Positions 36,108 to 45,289 of a stretch of 64,000 bases of DNA are shown here, piece by piece (within the stretch, counting starts at the first letter, position 1; the number at the start of each line of letters is the position of its first letter). Where the stretch lies: NCBI GenBank assembly GCA_026399015.1, contig JAPLRS010000034.1, positions 35,757-99,756 of the forward strand, read 5' to 3'. The DNA is from Methylococcales bacterium. GTDB lineage: Bacteria; Pseudomonadota; Gammaproteobacteria; Methylococcales; Methylomonadaceae. The position numbers and the translations under genes were made by a program. The notes beneath the pieces are model-generated. The model was not told the origin of the DNA. It was given only the letters and a program-made list of their open reading frames with translations, and made no database searches.

Positions 36108-37151
36108 ATGTCACAAACATTAGGCTATGCAGCACATCATCACAACACAGCTTTAGAACCTTTCAGTTTTGAAAGACGCGAACCACTGGCTACCGATGTC
36201 CAAATTGAAATCTTATACTGTGGCGTGTGTCATTCAGACATACACCAAGTGCGTAATGAATGGGGCAACTCTAGCTTTCCTATGGTGCCCGGTCATGAAA
36301 TAGTAGGAAAAGTCACTAAAATTGGTGCAGAAGTAAAAGGCTTTAAAGTGGGTGACAATGTCGGCGTGGGTTGCATGGTTGGTTCATGTGGCGTTTGCCC
36401 AGACTGCCAAGAAGACTTACAACAGTATTGTAATAGCGCCGAATTTACTTATAACAGTCCAGATAAAATCTCCGGTGGTAGCACTTACGGTGGCTACTCT
36501 AAACAAATAGTCGTTAACCAAGACTTTGTATTACGCATATCAGACAAACTAGACTTAGCGGCAACCGCACCCTTATTATGCGCGGGTATTACCACTTATT
36601 CTCCCTTAAGACATTGGAAAGTAGGCAAAGGCGATAAAGTGGGCGTAGTCGGTTTAGGTGGCTTAGGCCACATGGGTATTAAATTTGCCCATGCCTTAGG
36701 TGCCCATGTCGTTTTATTTACCACCTCACCCGGCAAAGCCGAAGACGCTAAACGCTTAGGTGCTGATGAGGTAGTAGTCTCAAAAAATCCAGACGAAATG
36801 GCACAACATATTGCTAGTTTTGATTTTATCTTAAATACCGTGGCCGTTCCGCATGATTTAGATGCGTTTACTGCATTATTAAAGCGTGATGGTACTTTAT
36901 GTTTAGTGGGCGTACCTGATCAAGCGCATCCATCACCCTCAGTAGGCAATTTAATCTTTAAACGCAGAAACCTAGCAGGCTCTTTAATTGGTGGCATAAG
37001 AGAAACTCAAGAAATGTTAGATTTTTGTGCCAAACACAACATCACTTCTGATGTTGAGATTATTCCCATACAGCAAATTAATGAAGCTTATGAGCGCGTT
37101 TTAAAAAGCGATGTTAAGTATCGTTTTGTGATTGATTTAGCGAGTTTATAA
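36108..37151 (+). CDS. Zinc-dependent NAD(P) alcohol dehydrogenase
   Basis: 347 residues, medium-chain dehydrogenase of the cinnamyl alcohol/YahK type. Catalytic zinc ligands appear in CGVCHSDIH and PGHEIVG, the structural zinc site in CGVCPDCQEDLQQYC, and the nucleotide fold in GVVGLGGLGHMGIKFA. Likely reduces aldehydes with NADPH; the substrate cannot be told. AGGA precedes the start. Confidence 0.94.
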   Translation: MSQTLGYAAHHHNTALEPFSFERREPLATDVQIEILYCGVCHSDIHQVRNEWGNSSFPMVPGHEIVGKVTKIGAEVKGFKVGDNVGVGCMVGSCGVCPDCQEDLQQYCNSAEFTYNSPDKISGGSTYGGYSKQIVVNQDFVLRISDKLDLAATAPLLCAGITTYSPLRHWKVGKGDKVGVVGLGGLGHMGIKFAHALGAHVVLFTTSPGKAEDAKRLGADEVVVSKNPDEMAQHIASFDFILNTVAVPHDLDAFTALLKRDGTLCLVGVPDQAHPSPSVGNLIFKRRNLAGSLIGGIRETQEMLDFCAKHNITSDVEIIPIQQINEAYERVLKSDVKYRFVIDLASL

Positions 37152-37171
37152 AAACAAACCATTACCCACTA

Positions 37172-37768
37172 TTATAACTTCATACGGCCAACTTTTGAGC
37201 GCTGCCCTAGTTTTAGAGCTAAAGCAACCATATTTTTTGCGAGCAACGTACTAATCTCTGGGTAACTCAAAAAATCACCGGGATACTCGTCTTTCATATA
37301 GTCAATCAATTGCTTCATTGCATTAGACGCTAAAATCTCTGGTGCCATTATTACACTCGCTCCCATTTGAATAGAGGAGTCCTCAAAGTCAATAAGATAA
37401 CTGGCAATTATTTCACCTTGGAAAGTGGTCTTTGCCAATTTAAAATCTATAATCTTGTACTGAACCTTACTGTATATATCCGCAACATTAACCGTATCCA
37501 CGCCATTCGTTTCTTCGACTTGATAAATGGAATAGTGAGCAGACCGCATATACCTAAGCAATGCAAGCTCATATTCCTCTGCCTCATTATGAAAAAAGCG
37601 TAAGAAATTTTCGGCCATATTAAAACCTTTAGGACGATAAGCATAAATAGCGTAATCAGCAAATAAATTCAGTTCTTGTTCACTATCAATCGCTAAGCCA
37701 TTCCCAATCCACACGTCAAGATTGCAACCACAGGTTTTAATATCTTCTGGACTGAGCTTATTGTTCAT
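37172..37768 (-). CDS. Hypothetical protein, 198 residues
   Basis: No family recognised. Soluble, acidic protein without signal peptide or membrane helix; AAGGA 10 nt before the ATG supports translation. Sequence contains aromatic-rich segments (NLFADYAIYAYRPKGFN) and a C-terminal basic patch (LGQRSKVGRMKL). It resembles neither neighbour and is convergent with the alcohol dehydrogenase gene. Upstream of it begins the gene-free repeat region. Confidence 0.6.
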   Translation of the reverse strand: MNNKLSPEDIKTCGCNLDVWIGNGLAIDSEQELNLFADYAIYAYRPKGFNMAENFLRFFHNEAEEYELALLRYMRSAHYSIYQVEETNGVDTVNVADIYSKVQYKIIDFKLAKTTFQGEIIASYLIDFEDSSIQMGASVIMAPEILASNAMKQLIDYMKDEYPGDFLSYPEISTLLAKNMVALALKLGQRSKVGRMKL

Positions 37769-38912
37769 AATCTGTTGAATCCTTTAATTGTGATTAATGA
37801 CAATAAGATCATCTATCTAAGCCATGCTATTTTGTATAGACTTTAGTGAAGAGATCAGATGGAGATACGCATTTGATTTATCTTTTATCTAATACTATAT
37901 AATTTATTTTTGTCTTACTCACAGTATCGAAGAGTAACTCATGACGGCTAAGAATTAGCCATATGCTAGCGTCGACAATAACAATCGGCGTGTTAAAACT
38001 ACTTTTATTGATAGCATTACTAAGTGTATTGCAGATTACAAGAGCGTCATGAGCATTGTTACTAAGAATATGACCGTAACACAGCCCATGTCTTTGTTAG
38101 CACTAATTCTTAGAGTGTTAGCACGCTAAGAATTAGTGCTGAAAACACCTACAAAACACCTACACCAACACGATGAGTTGTAGTGCCAAAGTTGCTGATT
38201 TTAACACTAACACACATAATGCTAGCACTAATAACGTCAGTGGTGCTGCCAACACCTAGAGTGCTAGCACTAATAGTGTCAGTATTGTCGTGGACACTTT
38301 ATGTGCTGACACTGCCTAGCACAGTGTTAGCAATAAGAAGGTTAGCGCTAACACAGACAGAGTCAGCGGAATGAGATAATTAAGCATACGCTTTAGTAAA
38401 CGTTCTGCGTCTTTTTCTGTATCATTTCTGCACTTTAATAAATACTTACCCCTCAGCATATACAAGGCGGACGTACATTAGCTAATATAGTCCAACATAT
38501 AGGGAATTTAAAACATACGCTTATACTCAGGCACTTATGTTTTAGTAATAATGCCTATCACATAAGAAAACTTTAACGTTACTTATACAAAATAAAAGGC
38601 ATGGTTTTACTTTAATGACGATAAAGAGGTATTTTACGAGGTTGTGGAAGTATAAATTGCCGTGCCATTTACCCTACAAGCCATTCATTACAGTAAATAC
38701 GCTGTAGTACTTGATCTATGTGGCATAACATCCAGCGTACAAGATGCAAATTTTGCACTACCGAATATCCTATTAAGACTAACGGGTGTTTTATAAGGAC
38801 TCATTTAGGATGTTTCTTTATAACCTGACGCTTGATGTCTATTATTTAGTTTTTTATAGGCTCAATCGGTTATCGTATACAACACATTGGACATTGTTTA
38901 TATAAGCATCCT
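37769..38912. other. 1.1-kb region without intact gene
   Basis: The largest gene-free stretch in the window. Its left half (37946-38380) is the decayed repeat tract described separately. The right half (38381-38912) shows only short open frames, one of about 45 codons around 38660-38794 with no convincing ribosome binding site. Both flanking genes are on the minus strand, so promoters of the 198-residue gene must lie near 37780-37900. Confidence 0.65.
37946..38380 (+). repeat. Decayed 42/21-nt repeat tract with nested palindromes
   Basis: GCTAGCACTAATA-type units begin at 38221, 38263, 38305 and 38347, exactly 42 nt apart; a weaker half-period of 21 nt is also visible. In frame they read ASTNNVS, ASTNSVS, ADTA*HS, ANTDRVS, interrupted by TAG (38257), TAG (38317) and TAA (38377), with a frameshift near 38140 before an earlier VSTNS. 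Within it lies a perfect 15-bp inverted repeat (38099-38113 and 38126-38140) and the palindromes GTGCTAGCAC (38261) and GTTAGCGCTAAC (38341). Either a dead repeat-protein gene or a non-coding satellite. Confidence 0.7.
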
Positions 38913-39656
38913 TTACCTATTCACCCGATGCGCTGCTAAAAAGGCTGCATAATGATACGTTAATTGATCATGGGCATTGCCATTAGGATTCTGTAAATAC
39001 TCTTGCTCTAATGTGCCCTGCACAGCTTGAGCCCAAGGTGCATCAGGAATATAGTCATAAAGCACATAACCAGATAAACCAATCACTTTTTGACCCAGGC
39101 TATTATCGGCACCCAAAGCCGCACCATAAGGATTAGCCTGTGGCAGACTCACTTTGGGTAATTGCAGATCTGCCCAATTATTATCGGGTAACAGCGTTAA
39201 GTCTTGTAAATTTGCAAAAGAAATTAAAATCGCAGGTACACTTAAAACACCGATTAAGCCTCGTGCAAGTCCTTTACCTTTAAGCCCCCAAAATACCGCC
39301 CAACTGATAACGGCAAAAAACAGCGCCGCACTCACAAACATTTCAGGAAATATTTTAATCGGTATAGTGATGGCTAAGTACTGTAACAGTAATTCTGTGT
39401 AACAAGACACGGTTGCCGAAAACACCACAATGGGGAAATAAGCGACTCTAAAAGCTAATAATTGCAGACCGATAAACCAATAACGCTTGTTTAGAGGTAA
39501 TTGTTTAATGCCCCACAAAGACACGACGCTTATTGCTGTTAAGCCGGCTAAATGAAACCCCAACAATAGTTGCCAAGCTTGGGCAAGTGGATTTAGCTCC
39601 ACACTCACCCCCAATAAACCTAAAAGCACTAAAAACAGTATCGGGATGAATTTCAT
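38913..39656 (-). CDS. Multi-helix membrane protein of unknown function
   Basis: 247 residues with about five hydrophobic helices in the first 155, then a C-terminal hydrophilic domain (LPKVSLPQANPYGAALGADN, DYIPDAPWAQAVQ) likely outside the membrane. No family recognised. It is the last gene of the minus-strand series that starts at the SRPBCC gene, 30 bp after the SDR gene. Confidence 0.65.
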   Translation of the reverse strand: MKFIPILFLVLLGLLGVSVELNPLAQAWQLLLGFHLAGLTAISVVSLWGIKQLPLNKRYWFIGLQLLAFRVAYFPIVVFSATVSCYTELLLQYLAITIPIKIFPEMFVSAALFFAVISWAVFWGLKGKGLARGLIGVLSVPAILISFANLQDLTLLPDNNWADLQLPKVSLPQANPYGAALGADNSLGQKVIGLSGYVLYDYIPDAPWAQAVQGTLEQEYLQNPNGNAHDQLTYHYAAFLAAHRVNR

Positions 39657-39686
39657 GTTCAGTAGATAAACTTTATCGTGTAATGC

Positions 39687-40526
39687 TTAAATCAGCTCAG
39701 CATAGCCCGACTTATAATCAGGATATTTAAACTTATACCCTAAGGCTGTTAAGCGCTGATTATTACAGCGTTTATTTGACTCGGCCGTTTTATCTAAGGC
39801 TTTAATCAATGGGGGTTCTAACCCCAAGCGTTCTGCCATCCATGAGATTACACCCCACATTGGGGCTGGATCATTATCACTCGCGAGATAATATTGCTGT
39901 AAAGCCACGCCGGCTAAACTTTGTTCTAACAAATACCCTAACACACCCACGCAATCAGCCTGATGAATACGATTAGTGTAATACGGAGGGTCTTGTTGCA
40001 CCGCCCCGCCCTGCATGGCCATTCTTATTAAATATTCTCGACCTGGCCCGTATATCCCCGAAAATCTTACCACGATATTTTTTGCACTTAAGTCGGTTAA
40101 GCGTTGCTCTGCCTGCCTGATATATCCACTAGTAAGGTTTTGCGGTTCTGCAATACTCTCTTCATCTACCCATTCACCGTGGGTTTGCCCATACACACTA
40201 GTGGATGACACAAATATCCACTGTGGATTAGCGGATGCCTGCTCAAAAACACGCAACAAATTATTAAGCCCCTGCTCATACACAGCTCTATAACTATCTG
40301 GATTTCTGCCATCGGGTGAGACTATAAAATACACCACATCAAAATCGGTCGGCATATATTTAAGCTGTTCTAACTGGGCAATATCTGCGGCAATATAGTG
40401 AATATCGGCTGAGGGGCTTTTGGGTGGCGTTCTTTTAAGCCCTGTGACTCTATGGCCTTTAGCACTTAATTCTTCAGCTAACTGTAAGCCAATCGATCCA
40501 CAACCCACGATTAATAGTTTTGCCAT
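39687..40526 (-). CDS. SDR family NAD(P)-dependent oxidoreductase (YeeZ-like)
   Basis: 279 residues. Nucleotide-binding GCGSIGLQLAEEL at the N-terminus, then FVSSTSVYG and GIYGPGREYL typical of extended, atypical SDR or epimerase-like proteins of the YeeZ group. The classical YxxxK pair is not clearly placed, so catalysis is uncertain. Genes of this kind recur near photolyase genes. It lies 5 bp after the DUF523/DUF1722 gene. Confidence 0.85.
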   Translation of the reverse strand: MAKLLIVGCGSIGLQLAEELSAKGHRVTGLKRTPPKSPSADIHYIAADIAQLEQLKYMPTDFDVVYFIVSPDGRNPDSYRAVYEQGLNNLLRVFEQASANPQWIFVSSTSVYGQTHGEWVDEESIAEPQNLTSGYIRQAEQRLTDLSAKNIVVRFSGIYGPGREYLIRMAMQGGAVQQDPPYYTNRIHQADCVGVLGYLLEQSLAGVALQQYYLASDNDPAPMWGVISWMAERLGLEPPLIKALDKTAESNKRCNNQRLTALGYKFKYPDYKSGYAELI

Positions 40527-40531
40527 GGCTT

Positions 40532-41470
40532 TTATAATCGATTGATCAACTGTAATTCTTGCGGATACGGCGACATATAATAAGATTCTTCTATATAGAT
40601 GTCTGGAGACTTACGAAAGTGATGTTTAAGCAAAGTAATGGGCACAATTAACGGAATTTCGCCTTGACGATAGCGTTCGATAATCTCACACATTTCCGCT
40701 TTATCATCAGCCAATAATTCCTTTTTTAAATAACCCTGAATATGCTGTAACACATTCACATGCTGGCCACGATTAACCACCGATTTAAGCAAGGGCATTA
40801 AGATGGCAATATATTGCTCAGCAACTTGTGACACATTTTCTTTAGTCACTGTTGCCAATAACTGACCCAATTCACGATAATCACCATGACTCATAATGAT
40901 TAATTTATGTCGCGCATGAAAATGCGTCAGCTTTTGCGGCGTAAGGCCCTCAGCCAATAATTCTTTCCAACGATGTAACACATAGACACGCTGAATAAAG
41001 TTCTCACGCAAACCAGCATCGCCCAAACGACCCTCTTCTTCTACTGGCATTAATGGATTATTACGCATCATTTCTTGGGCATAAATACCAAAGCCTTCGC
41101 GGTTAGGTTGATGATTACCTGAGAAGACTTTTACACGAGTCATACCGCAACTAGGTGAATCCTTTTTTAAAATATAGCCACATAACTCGGCATGATGGTC
41201 TTTTAAGCTCGCGGCATACTCGGTTAATGGCGCTGTGACATCTAGGTCAGGATTTTTAATCCCCACACAGCGAATCTCATTATTTTGTTTAACTAAATGA
41301 ATCGTAGGACGAGGAATACCTAAACCGATGGCAACTTCTGGACAATAGGATTTAAACTCAAAATACTCGCTTAAAGTACCGTTGATATAAGAATCACGTT
41401 TATGTGAACCATCAAACCGGACTAATTCGCCTAATAAACAACTACTTATACCAATAGGAATTTTTTTCAT
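40532..41470 (-). CDS. DUF523 and DUF1722 two-domain protein (YbgA-like)
   Basis: 312 residues. The N-terminal DUF523 domain has ISSCLLGELVRFDGSHKR, CPEVAIGLGIPRP and KKDSPSCGM; the C-terminal DUF1722 domain has LTHFHARHKLIIMSH and the final SPYPQELQL. Such proteins are commonly encoded next to photolyases and are induced by light in some bacteria; biochemical role unknown. Cysteines in DUF523 suggest metal or thiol chemistry. The start overlaps the msrQ stop by 4 bp. Confidence 0.92.
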   Translation of the reverse strand: MKKIPIGISSCLLGELVRFDGSHKRDSYINGTLSEYFEFKSYCPEVAIGLGIPRPTIHLVKQNNEIRCVGIKNPDLDVTAPLTEYAASLKDHHAELCGYILKKDSPSCGMTRVKVFSGNHQPNREGFGIYAQEMMRNNPLMPVEEEGRLGDAGLRENFIQRVYVLHRWKELLAEGLTPQKLTHFHARHKLIIMSHGDYRELGQLLATVTKENVSQVAEQYIAILMPLLKSVVNRGQHVNVLQHIQGYLKKELLADDKAEMCEIIERYRQGEIPLIVPITLLKHHFRKSPDIYIEESYYMSPYPQELQLINRL

Positions 41471-42183
41471 ATTTCTGTATCTATTTCTTCAATTACGATG
41501 GCTTTGGATTGGCCGGTTAAGGGTTGAGCTTCTGGTACTGCTGACTCAACTTTAACCACTCTAATCTTACGGGTGGTGGGTATCATCATTTTAGTAAACT
41601 TACGATTTTTAAACCAGACGGCTACTCTAAATAACAGTAATAAAGACAAGATTATTAAATAGAAAAAAGGCTCTGCCATATTGCCTTTAAGTTGCCAGTA
41701 ATAATGAATAATAACGGCAACCGAAGCAATGTAGATACTACGATGTAACTTTTTCCAATTTTTACCCAATTGCTTAACCATAAACTTTGGTGTGGTAATC
41801 GCCATGGCAAAGATAAGCACATAAGCCAAAACTCCAAACCATATATAAGCGCTTTGGATAATATCGATGGCAATAGCGCCCCACGCTAAGCCTTGATCGA
41901 TCCACACATAAACTATCACATGCAAACTGGCATAAAAGAAAGTATATAAGCCCAATAACTTTCTATATTGGGCCATGCCTCGCCATTTAGTGAAGGTCTG
42001 TAACGGGGTCACACACAGCGTTAGCCACAATAAACGCAAGGACCAATCGCCTAAACGAATATGCAGAGTTTGGATAGGATCAGCACCTAAATTATCCGTC
42101 ACTAAAGCCATGCCAATACTAAGTAAAGGCAACAAACACAGGCTAAAGCATAAATAATACGGTGTTATAAATCTTGAAAACAT
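41467..42183 (-). CDS. msrQ: Heme-binding membrane subunit MsrQ
   Basis: Ferric-reductase-like b-type cytochrome that passes electrons from the quinone pool or flavin to MsrP for repair of oxidised methionines in the periplasm. The 238 residues include six helices with His-containing segments (ASLHVIVYVWID, LHRSIYIASVAVIIHYYW). A hydrophilic tail of about 40 residues after the last helix is longer than usual. ATG overlaps the msrP stop by one base (TGATG). Confidence 0.93.
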   Translation of the reverse strand: MFSRFITPYYLCFSLCLLPLLSIGMALVTDNLGADPIQTLHIRLGDWSLRLLWLTLCVTPLQTFTKWRGMAQYRKLLGLYTFFYASLHVIVYVWIDQGLAWGAIAIDIIQSAYIWFGVLAYVLIFAMAITTPKFMVKQLGKNWKKLHRSIYIASVAVIIHYYWQLKGNMAEPFFYLIILSLLLLFRVAVWFKNRKFTKMMIPTTRKIRVVKVESAVPEAQPLTGQSKAIVIEEIDTEI

Positions 42184-43139
42184 CAGAAGAAATGTCGCAA
42201 ATCCATATCACTATACAAACTTGCGACTTCTTCTGCATAACCGTTAAATAATTCTGTTTTACGACGTGGGGTAAAAAAACCAGCTCCCAACACTCGTTCA
42301 CTACTTTGGCTCCAACGCGGATGCGGCACCTCTGGATTTACATTTGCATAAAAGCCGTATTCACCCGGGCCAGATTTGCTCCATGAACTGAGTGGTGGAT
42401 TTTTAACTAATTCAATTTTCACAATTGCTTTAATACTTTTAAATCCGTATTTCCATGGCACAACTAATCTTAAAGGCGCGCCATTTTGTTTAGGCAGAGC
42501 CTCACCATACATGCCCGTCGCCAGTATGGTTAGAGGATGCATAGCTTCATCTATTCGTAAACCTTCTACATAAGGCCATTGCAACATATTGTTATCTTTC
42601 TGATTTGGCATGTGGCTTGGGTCAAACAAAGTCGTAAACTTGACAAACCTTGCACTCGATAAAGGTTTAACTGTTTTTAACAGATTAGCTAAAGAAAAGC
42701 CTACCCAAGGCACGACCATAGACCAAGCCTCTACACATCTAAACCGATAGATATATTCTTGTAAGCTTTGTTGACTTAATAAATCTTCTAAATGATAAAC
42801 CCCTGGTTTTTCTACTTCACCGGTAATTTCAACTGACCATGGGTCCGTAGGCAAAACTTGCGCTAACGAAGTAGAGTCTGATTTATTAAAGCTAAATTCG
42901 TAATAATTAGTATGATTTTTAACGATATCAGACGGCGTTGCTGTTAAAGGCGCTTTAGGTTGATAGCCTTTGCTAATACCTTGCCATTTAGTGTCGTTTG
43001 CATCAACAATCCGAGAATAGGCACCTGAACCCGTTAGGCCCATGGCCAACATCGCTTTAATTATTTGCCGACGCTGATTAAAAACGCTCTGTTCGGTAAT
43101 CTCAGAACTAGGGATACTTTTATGAGTTTTAATGATCAT
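42183..43139 (-). CDS. msrP: Periplasmic methionine sulfoxide reductase catalytic subunit MsrP
   Basis: Molybdenum cofactor enzyme that reduces methionine sulfoxide in periplasmic proteins. The twin-arginine signal (NQRRQIIKAML) is present, as is the Mo-ligand Cys135 in RFRCVEAWSMVVPW. Length of 318 is close to that of Escherichia coli MsrP. It is coupled to msrQ downstream and to the sterol-desaturase-like gene upstream (4-bp overlap). Confidence 0.95.
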   Translation of the reverse strand: MIIKTHKSIPSSEITEQSVFNQRRQIIKAMLAMGLTGSGAYSRIVDANDTKWQGISKGYQPKAPLTATPSDIVKNHTNYYEFSFNKSDSTSLAQVLPTDPWSVEITGEVEKPGVYHLEDLLSQQSLQEYIYRFRCVEAWSMVVPWVGFSLANLLKTVKPLSSARFVKFTTLFDPSHMPNQKDNNMLQWPYVEGLRIDEAMHPLTILATGMYGEALPKQNGAPLRLVVPWKYGFKSIKAIVKIELVKNPPLSSWSKSGPGEYGFYANVNPEVPHPRWSQSSERVLGAGFFTPRRKTELFNGYAEEVASLYSDMDLRHFF

Positions 43140-43975
43140 TTAGACTTACCTTTTGGGATTCTGCCTAACAGTTTTCTAAGCTTTACTTCAGTGATAAAAG
43201 CCAAAGAGAATAATTGAATAAAATTGTCCGCTTGGATTATATCTAGTCCTATATGCTCAGGCACTAATTCTTTACGAGTACCAAATAATCTATCCCAAAA
43301 AGAAAACACGATACCGTAGTTACTGTCATGTTCTGAACGCTTTTTGGAATGGTGGGTTCTATGCAAAGACGGTGTGATGAAAACGTTAGAGATTTTATCT
43401 TCATTAGGCACTTGAATATTGGCATGATGAAATAAGATAAAGAATAGTTCAACGATTTCAATGGATAATACCAAATAAGCATCCACACCTATCAGGACAA
43501 CGAAAACACACTTGTAAACTATTTCAATAAGCAAATCAAATACATGAAACCTGAAGCCAGTAGATACATTAAAGCCTTTATCACTGTGATGCACTTTATG
43601 AAAACGCCATAAATATTCAGACTTATGACTCACAAAATGCCAAACATAAATTGCCAAATCAAAAAGAGCAAAGGCCAACAGCCACTTTATTGGGCCATTA
43701 TCTAGGCCACTTAGTAACCCATGAGAAGCAAATTGTTGAGCTACTAAAAACAATGAAGACGCACTAAGCGTACTTAATATTAAATTATTAACTAAGAACG
43801 CCGTGGTATTGGTAGAAAAAGATTCTTTAAAAATCTTGGCTGGAAAGTCACGAAACGGATGCTTTTTTTCCATAACCACCAGCACAATAAATGCAATGAT
43901 GGCCAAACCAAATAAAGCCTCATTAAAATACAAACCTCCATTTGTCGAAACTGTTTCTATTTCATTCGCATTCAT
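43136..43975 (-). CDS. Sterol desaturase/fatty acid hydroxylase family protein
   Basis: 279 residues with four to five helices and the eight-histidine di-iron motif set: HFVSHK, HKVHHSDKGFN and HRTHHSK. Membrane-bound O2-dependent C-H oxidation is expected; substrate may be a lipid, sterol or hopanoid side chain, which the sequence cannot decide. It overlaps msrP by 4 bp and lies 32 bp after the LOV gene, so a membrane-lipid modification under the same control is plausible. Confidence 0.9.
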   Translation of the reverse strand: MNANEIETVSTNGGLYFNEALFGLAIIAFIVLVVMEKKHPFRDFPAKIFKESFSTNTTAFLVNNLILSTLSASSLFLVAQQFASHGLLSGLDNGPIKWLLAFALFDLAIYVWHFVSHKSEYLWRFHKVHHSDKGFNVSTGFRFHVFDLLIEIVYKCVFVVLIGVDAYLVLSIEIVELFFILFHHANIQVPNEDKISNVFITPSLHRTHHSKKRSEHDSNYGIVFSFWDRLFGTRKELVPEHIGLDIIQADNFIQLFSLAFITEVKLRKLLGRIPKGKSK

Positions 43976-44007
43976 TGGGCATCACTCTTCTCAAGACGGT
44001 AACTGGA

Positions 44008-44463
44008 TTATTTAGAACCAATAGCCTGTAACAAAGCATTCAATTCTTTAATTTCATTATTAGAATCAACTTGCTGAGTTATATCGTATTGCACACCTAA
44101 ATAATAAATAACCCGATGTTTCTTATCAAATAGTGGGGTAATTTTTAATCGATTATGAAATAAAGAGCCATCTTTCTTATAATTTCTAAGCGTAACTTCT
44201 ACACCTTCATGTTTGCTCATGGCTTCAGAAATAATGAACCGTGCCGGTTGGTCTCTATCTTCACCTTGCAAGAAACGACAATTCAAGCCAATGATGTCTT
44301 CTTGCCCATAACCTGTTAAACGTTCAAAGGCTTTATTAGCATAAACAATTGGCGCATCCTCCAAATCTGGATCTGCTAAGGTTACTCCATTAACACACTC
44401 ATCTAAAATAGCAGATAAGATTTGTGGGATTAATCCACTATCTTTTTCAACAATAAAAGGCAT
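44008..44463 (-). CDS. Short LOV-domain blue-light photoreceptor
   Basis: 151 residues: one PAS/LOV domain with short flanking helices and no output domain. The flavin-adduct signature GLNCRFLQGEDR places the photoactive cysteine at Cys62; Asn94 and Asn104 (LRNYKKDGSLFHN) and the signalling Gln125 (YYLGVQYDIT) are kept, so a functional FMN photocycle is expected. Short LOV proteins signal by dimer rearrangement. It lies second in the minus-strand series with msrPQ. Confidence 0.93.
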   Translation of the reverse strand: MPFIVEKDSGLIPQILSAILDECVNGVTLADPDLEDAPIVYANKAFERLTGYGQEDIIGLNCRFLQGEDRDQPARFIISEAMSKHEGVEVTLRNYKKDGSLFHNRLKITPLFDKKHRVIYYLGVQYDITQQVDSNNEIKELNALLQAIGSK

Positions 44464-44513
44464 TTTTAAACTCCAATTCTTACAATTTAGTCGTACTGAC
44501 TTGTTAATCTCGC

Positions 44514-44987
44514 TTAAGCGAGCATCAAATTCTTAATATTTTCTACGGTATTCTCTGCACCTTCTTCTATAGAGGCTCGAATCAACTTTTGAAAAGGTCG
44601 CATAAAAACCTCTATCTCTGACAGCTCAAATCGAAAAGTTAACTCGGTAGAATCTGACTCGTCAATGGCTTGAAGAACGTATTCGTGTTTATAAGGCTCA
44701 TCAATACCTTTAAAGGTTAAGTTAACCACGGGTTGATAATCAGTAATTTCAAATACTGACTCAACTAAGGCACCTTGATCTGCTCTGACTTGTTTTGTTT
44801 TTGCACCCACAAAAAGTTTATCACCGTCTAAAGGTTCTAATTCCACAACTTCTGGCGCCCATTTAGGGTAATTCTCATAAAACCTATCCCCAATGAAAGC
44901 AAACACATCAGCGATGGATTTATTGATCTTAATAGTGGCCTCACCTGATATAGGTGAAGATGAATCAAAAGGAAATTTAATTTGCAC
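44514..44987 (-). CDS. SRPBCC (START-like) domain protein
   Basis: 157 residues forming a helix-grip fold: EATIKINKSIADVFAFIGD at the start, strands ending VLQAIDE and a long C-terminal helix (ASIEEGAENTVENIKNL). Family members bind hydrophobic ligands. GTG start at 44987, chosen for GGAGAGG with 7-nt spacing. First gene of the light/oxidative operon; an inverted repeat sits just upstream. Confidence 0.85.
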   Translation of the reverse strand: MQIKFPFDSSSPISGEATIKINKSIADVFAFIGDRFYENYPKWAPEVVELEPLDGDKLFVGAKTKQVRADQGALVESVFEITDYQPVVNLTFKGIDEPYKHEYVLQAIDESDSTELTFRFELSEIEVFMRPFQKLIRASIEEGAENTVENIKNLMLA

Positions 44988-45289
44988 TGCGATACCTCTC
45001 CGAGTTGAGGGTAACTCAACTTTAATTCGTCTTTACGAGTCTATCAATTAAAGTGACGCTACTGACGATTATAATTATTAAATTTTTTAGTAAACTTATC
45101 TTGAACAGTCTTAACTTACCCTAAATTTTTAAACTGGCAAATAAAAGCCTGAGAAAAACCATAAAAATTTTCTGATTAATACATGAGGACCTACAATTTT
45201 TTAATAGTTAAAATTTACAGTTGACACTTTTAAATATTATGGAAAATTAGAGCTTATGTTTTTTTTAAAGGTTAGTTAGTGGTGCTGTT
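44988..45289. other. Divergent regulatory region between SRPBCC and DUF1499 genes
   Basis: 302 bases separating the two arms of the light/oxidative cluster. It contains the inverted repeat at 45003-45021, a minus-strand TATAAT (45073-45068) without a clear -35, and a perfect plus-strand TTGACA at 45221-45226 whose -10 partner is weak. The middle is very AT-rich. It would be the logical place for light-dependent control. Confidence 0.5.
45003..45021. promoter_or_regulatory. Inverted repeat, possible operator or leader hairpin
   Basis: AGTTGAG (45003-45009), spacer GGTAA, CTCAACT (45015-45021): perfect 7-bp arms, ending 16 bp before the SRPBCC start codon and close to its ribosome binding site. 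Could bind a dimeric regulator or hide the translation start as a hairpin. Confidence 0.45.

Noticed and set aside
38183..38374. 63-codon open frame across the repeat tract
   Set aside because: It arises from the TTAGCACTAAT repeats in another frame, with no ribosome binding site and no recognisable product.
37946..38380. CRISPR array or integron attC-like array
   Set aside because: Units are too short and diverged, spacers are not unique sequences of uniform length, and no cas gene or integrase is near. The 42-nt register with in-frame heptads fits a decayed coding or satellite repeat better.
38660..38794. About 45-codon open frame in the gene-free region
   Set aside because: Codon use looks plausible but no Shine-Dalgarno or recognised family supports it; a decayed gene remains possible.
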